NCBI RefSeq assembly: GCF_003363755.1
Contig: NZ_CP031396.1
Coordinates: 3,596,001 to 3,660,000 of the forward strand
Direction: 5' to 3'
Length of the DNA stretch: 64,000 nucleotides
From: Pseudomonas protegens
GTDB lineage: Bacteria > Pseudomonadota > Gammaproteobacteria > Pseudomonadales > Pseudomonadaceae
The notes below the pieces were generated by a model. The model did no database searches, was not told the origin of the DNA, and saw only the letters and a list, made by a program, of their open reading frames with translations. A program made the position numbers and the translations under genes. Within the stretch, counting starts at the first letter, position 1. Every line of letters starts with the position of its first letter. This document shows, piece after piece, positions 61,793 through 64,000 of this stretch.

Positions 61793-62243
61793 GTCAAATC
61801 TCCTGCTTGATCTTATTGCTTTCGATCTTTCTTAGAAGGCCAGCGCACTGAGGAGGGTGCGGCTGGGGCGGCCGATCAGCACGATCCCGCTGAAATCACA
61901 GCGGGGCGCGGCATTTTGCAGGCGAACTTTGAGGCCTTCAAGGGATTCTGACTAGTGACGGAAAATTAACTACAAGTCACCCCGTGACCGAATGTCGCAA
62001 CGTACAGACTTAAACCCTTGTAAGCCGCGCCTTTCAAGGCTTTAGACATGAAATTAAGATTTTTCTCATCGGTGGTGTGAATAGTCTTACATCGCCTCTA
62101 AATAAACCCTACAAGCCGCGTGGTTAGGCGCTTGTAGAACGATTGTTCAAGGTGTCGGTACAGTCTGTCTAAATGCGACAAATAGTTATATCTGTAGGGC
62201 TTTTAATTAGTTGACTACGGGGTCAGTTATTGGCGTGTAGCCT
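61793..62243. other. Regulatory region of the pnt operon
   Basis: 451 bp, AT-richer than surrounding DNA, no gene seen. It contains AAGCC-N10-GGCTT (about 62033-62053), CTACAAGC-N13-GCTTGTAG (62109-62137), and several AT-rich hexamers at 62040-62110 and 62180-62215 that could be promoters for pntAA or for the left-running transcript. Confidence 0.5.
62109..62137. promoter_or_regulatory. Inverted repeat CTACAAGC-N13-GCTTGTAG
   Basis: Two perfect 8-bp arms around 13 bp in the pnt upstream region; a related CTTGTAAGCCGCG occurs at about 62018-62030. It may be an operator or a hairpin. Confidence 0.45.
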
Positions 62244-63143
62244 TTATTTTCCAAGGTTGTAGCTGTTCGCCTGGTTTACTAGCCAGTCGCGAAATGCCCG
62301 TAAAGAGGCTGATTCAACCTTGCGCTCAGGAATCATCAGGTAGTACGCCTTGATGCTCGTGAGTGCTTGAGGGTTGGCAATCACCAGGCGTTTTTCCGCC
62401 AGTTCGCGCTGAATGAGAAAGGCTGGAATCAGGGCGATGCCCATGTCGTGCATGGCTGCCTGGGCGAGCATGGAGAATAGCTCGTAGCGTGGCCCTGTCA
62501 TGTCGCGGGGGATGCTCATTTGTTGTGAGTTGAACCACTGTCGCCAGGCGTAGGGACGTGTGGTCTGCTGCAACAGGGGCAGCTCGGCAATGGTTTCGGC
62601 ATTCAGTTGCTGGTGGTTGCCCAGTATGGCCGGGCTGCACACCGGCACTGGATGCTCGCCCATCAGGCGATGGGACTGAGTACCGGACCAGTCGGCGTCA
62701 CCGAAGTAGATGGCCGCGTCGAAGGAGGTGTCGGCGAAGAGGAAGGGGCGTGTGCGGTTGGTCAGGTTGACGGTGACTTCGGGGTGTTGTTTCTGGAAGT
62801 CCTTGAGGCGTGGTAGCAGCCATTGAGTGCCGAAGGTCGGTACCACTGCCAGTTCGATGACATTGGCGCCTTGCTGACCCATCACGGAAAGGGTGTCGCG
62901 CTCTACGGCATCCAGTTGAGTTGCGATCCGTCGACTGTAGGAAAGGCCGGCTTCAGTCAGTTTGACCCCCCGCCGCGAGCGTCGGAAGAGTTCTACGCTG
63001 AGGAACTCCTCCAGGCTGGCGATCTGTCGGCAGACGGCGCCCTGGGTCAGGGAAAGCTCCTGCGCCGCCTTGGTAAAGCTCTCGTGACGGGCGGCGGCCT
63101 CGAAGCTGATCAGGGCGGCGGTACTGGGGATCTTTCTGCGCAT
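62244..63143 (-). CDS. gcdR: LysR-family regulator of glutaryl-CoA dehydrogenase
   Basis: 299 residues. The N-terminal winged helix-turn-helix (about 6-66, ALISFEAAARHESFTKAAQELSLTQGAVCRQIASLEEFL) is of the GcvA/AmpR subtype. A LysR substrate-binding domain spans about 90-290. It is divergent from gcdH with 158 bp between, the classical LysR arrangement, and matches PAO1 PA0448/PA0447. The likely signal is glutarate or a glutaryl intermediate of lysine catabolism; that is inference from the partner gene. Confidence 0.9.
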   Translation of the reverse strand: MRRKIPSTAALISFEAAARHESFTKAAQELSLTQGAVCRQIASLEEFLSVELFRRSRRGVKLTEAGLSYSRRIATQLDAVERDTLSVMGQQGANVIELAVVPTFGTQWLLPRLKDFQKQHPEVTVNLTNRTRPFLFADTSFDAAIYFGDADWSGTQSHRLMGEHPVPVCSPAILGNHQQLNAETIAELPLLQQTTRPYAWRQWFNSQQMSIPRDMTGPRYELFSMLAQAAMHDMGIALIPAFLIQRELAEKRLVIANPQALTSIKAYYLMIPERKVESASLRAFRDWLVNQANSYNLGK

Positions 63144-63203
63144 GTACGGCTATCTCACTAATGGTGGCTGTAGATGGCACTTTTTGCCGTCACGAAGTGA
63201 GAA

Positions 63204-63226
63204 ATTAGCACAACAGTATGCAAAAT
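63204..63226. promoter_or_regulatory. Candidate LysR-type (T-N11-A) binding site
   Basis: ATTAGCA-N8-TGCAAAAT is a near-perfect interrupted dyad about 55 bp upstream of the predicted gcdH start, the standard place for a LysR recognition site. Confidence 0.5.
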
Positions 63227-63232
63227 CCTCGT

Positions 63233-63262
63233 TTGCCGGGAGGCTCCTGCTGGGCCTAGGAT
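63233..63262 (+). promoter_or_regulatory. Candidate sigma-70 promoter of gcdH
   Basis: TTGCCG (63233-63238), an 18-bp spacer and TAGGAT (63257-63262) give a moderate promoter with a start near 63269, about 33 nt before the gcdH ATG. Confidence 0.4.
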
Positions 63263-63301
63263 CAGCCCACGATAGTTGACCTACTTCACGAGGATTCACT
63301 C

Positions 63302-64000
63302 ATGGGCGGCAAAGCAAGCTTCAACTGGATCGATCCCCTTCTGCTGGACCAGCAACTGACTGAAGAAGAGCGCATGGTCCGCGACAGTGCCGAGCAGTTC
63401 GCTCAGGACAAGCTGGCACCACGGGTTCTGGAAGCTTTCCGCCATGAAAAGACCGACCCGGCCATCTTCCGTGAAATGGGTGAAGTCGGCCTCCTGGGCG
63501 CGACCATTCCCGAGCAGTACGGCGGCAGTGGCCTGAACTATGTGTGCTATGGCCTGATCGCTCGTGAAGTGGAGCGCGTGGACTCGGGTTACCGCTCCAT
63601 GATGAGTGTGCAGTCGTCCCTGGTGATGGTGCCGATCAACGAGTTCGGCACCGAAGCGCAAAAGCAGAAGTACCTGCCGAAATTGGCCTCTGGCGAGTGG
63701 ATTGGCTGCTTTGGTCTGACCGAGCCGAACCATGGCTCTGACCCGGGCGCGATGATTACTCGTGCGCGCAAGGTCGAAGGTGGCTACAGCCTGACCGGTA
63801 GCAAGATGTGGATCACCAACAGTCCGATCGCGGATGTGTTTGTGGTCTGGGCCAAGGATGACGCTGGTGATATCCGTGGCTTCGTTCTGGAGAAAGGATG
63901 GAAAGGTCTGAGCGCTCCAGCCATTCATGGCAAGGTGGGCCTGCGGGCGTCGATCACTGGCGAGATCGTCATGGATAACGTTTTTGTCCCGGAAGAGAAC
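63302..64000 (+). CDS. gcdH: Glutaryl-CoA dehydrogenase (5' part, runs off the window)
   Basis: The first 233 codons of an acyl-CoA dehydrogenase, cut by the window end. It catalyses oxidative decarboxylation of glutaryl-CoA to crotonyl-CoA in lysine and glutarate catabolism, with FAD. The start [20 protein letters not shown] is typical of GcdH. Family features are [20 protein letters not shown], the FAD/substrate loop [17 protein letters not shown] and [15 protein letters not shown]. The GAGG site is about 10 bp before the ATG at 63302. The catalytic Glu lies beyond the window. Confidence 0.93.
   Translation, partial: MGGKASFNWIDPLLLDQQLTEEERMVRDSAEQFAQDKLAPRVLEAFRHEKTDPAIFREMGEVGLLGATIPEQYGGSGLNYVCYGLIAREVERVDSGYRSMMSVQSSLVMVPINEFGTEAQKQKYLPKLASGEWIGCFGLTEPNHGSDPGAMITRARKVEGGYSLTGSKMWITNSPIADVFVVWAKDDAGDIRGFVLEKGWKGLSAPAIHGKVGLRASITGEIVMDNVFVPEEN

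Noticed and set aside
1..64000. CRISPR arrays, insertion sequences, prophage or tRNA genes
   Set aside because: I looked for regular spaced repeats, transposase or integrase motifs and tRNA cloverleaf/GTTCGA signatures in all gaps and found none. Only REP-type repeats are present.

Overview
The window is a piece of a Pseudomonas chromosome. GC-rich coding sequence, gene content and gene order all point to the Pseudomonas fluorescens group (P. protegens/P. chlororaphis-like). Supporting signs are the REP elements typical of that group (for example the GTAGGAGCGAGC-type), the KinB/AlgB pair, AmpDh2, the ErsA locus and blocks in the same order as P. aeruginosa PAO1. Species cannot be fixed by eye. 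I see no tRNA, rRNA, CRISPR array, prophage or insertion sequence: this is conserved core genome with small accessory islands. Statements about PAO1 gene order are from memory.

Layout. (1) 1-3.3 kb: beta-carbonic anhydrase, a SulP anion transporter and a hypothetical gene. (2) 3.6-12.2 kb: the complete aa3/caa3-type cytochrome c oxidase operon with its assembly genes (coxB, coxA, ctaG, coxC, SURF1, a divergent SCO-like gene, ctaA, ctaB, SCO). A sigma-S-like -10 lies upstream and a REP doublet lies inside the operon. (3) 12.4-15 kb: the metNIQ methionine importer. (4) 15.2-22.6 kb: katE, a lipoprotein gene, the zinc regulon (znuB, znuC, zur divergent from znuA), thrB and a DUF2782 gene. (5) 22.6-28.5 kb: polA, a strong ErsA small RNA candidate, engB, cytochromes c5 and c4, and dsbA. 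(6) 28.5-38.7 kb: an EEP-family hydrolase, a diguanylate cyclase, the AmpDh2 amidase, a CSS/EAL phosphodiesterase, kinB/algB, and divergently a small-protein/Ivy operon behind a good sigma-54 promoter. (7) 39.5-53.2 kb: transport and envelope genes (gltP, an SpmA-SpmB fusion, an Mla/Mce-type lipid ABC operon, a DUF5924/DUF2914 protein, an M16 peptidase, a Na/Pi symporter, TerC, a citrate transporter, a GFA-family protein). (8) 53.2-56.9 kb: an unusual cluster of three tandem DUF2388 secreted proteins translationally coupled to a large DUF4105 protein that also carries an HExxH zinc motif, then a DUF1127 gene among repeated CTGTAC motifs. (9) 57.2-64 kb: a CoA transferase, the three-gene transhydrogenase operon, and gcdR divergent from gcdH, which runs off the end.

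How the genes work together. The oxidase operon supplies subunits I-III, heme A synthesis (ctaA, ctaB) and copper delivery (ctaG, SCO and perhaps the SCO-like protein). Cytochromes c4/c5 are possible electron donors to it. The znu cluster is a self-contained zinc uptake unit with His-rich segments in ZnuA, ZnuC and Zur. The 25-38 kb region concentrates envelope-stress and c-di-GMP functions: ErsA, KinB/AlgB, a diguanylate cyclase, a phosphodiesterase with a DsbA-type redox switch, an amidase and a lysozyme inhibitor.

The most promising undescribed material is the DUF2388/DUF4105 cluster, the SCO-like protein in the oxidase operon, the sigma-54 promoter next to algB, the leader with a CA motif and micro-ORF upstream of the citrate transporter, and the CTGTAC motif field around the DUF1127 gene.
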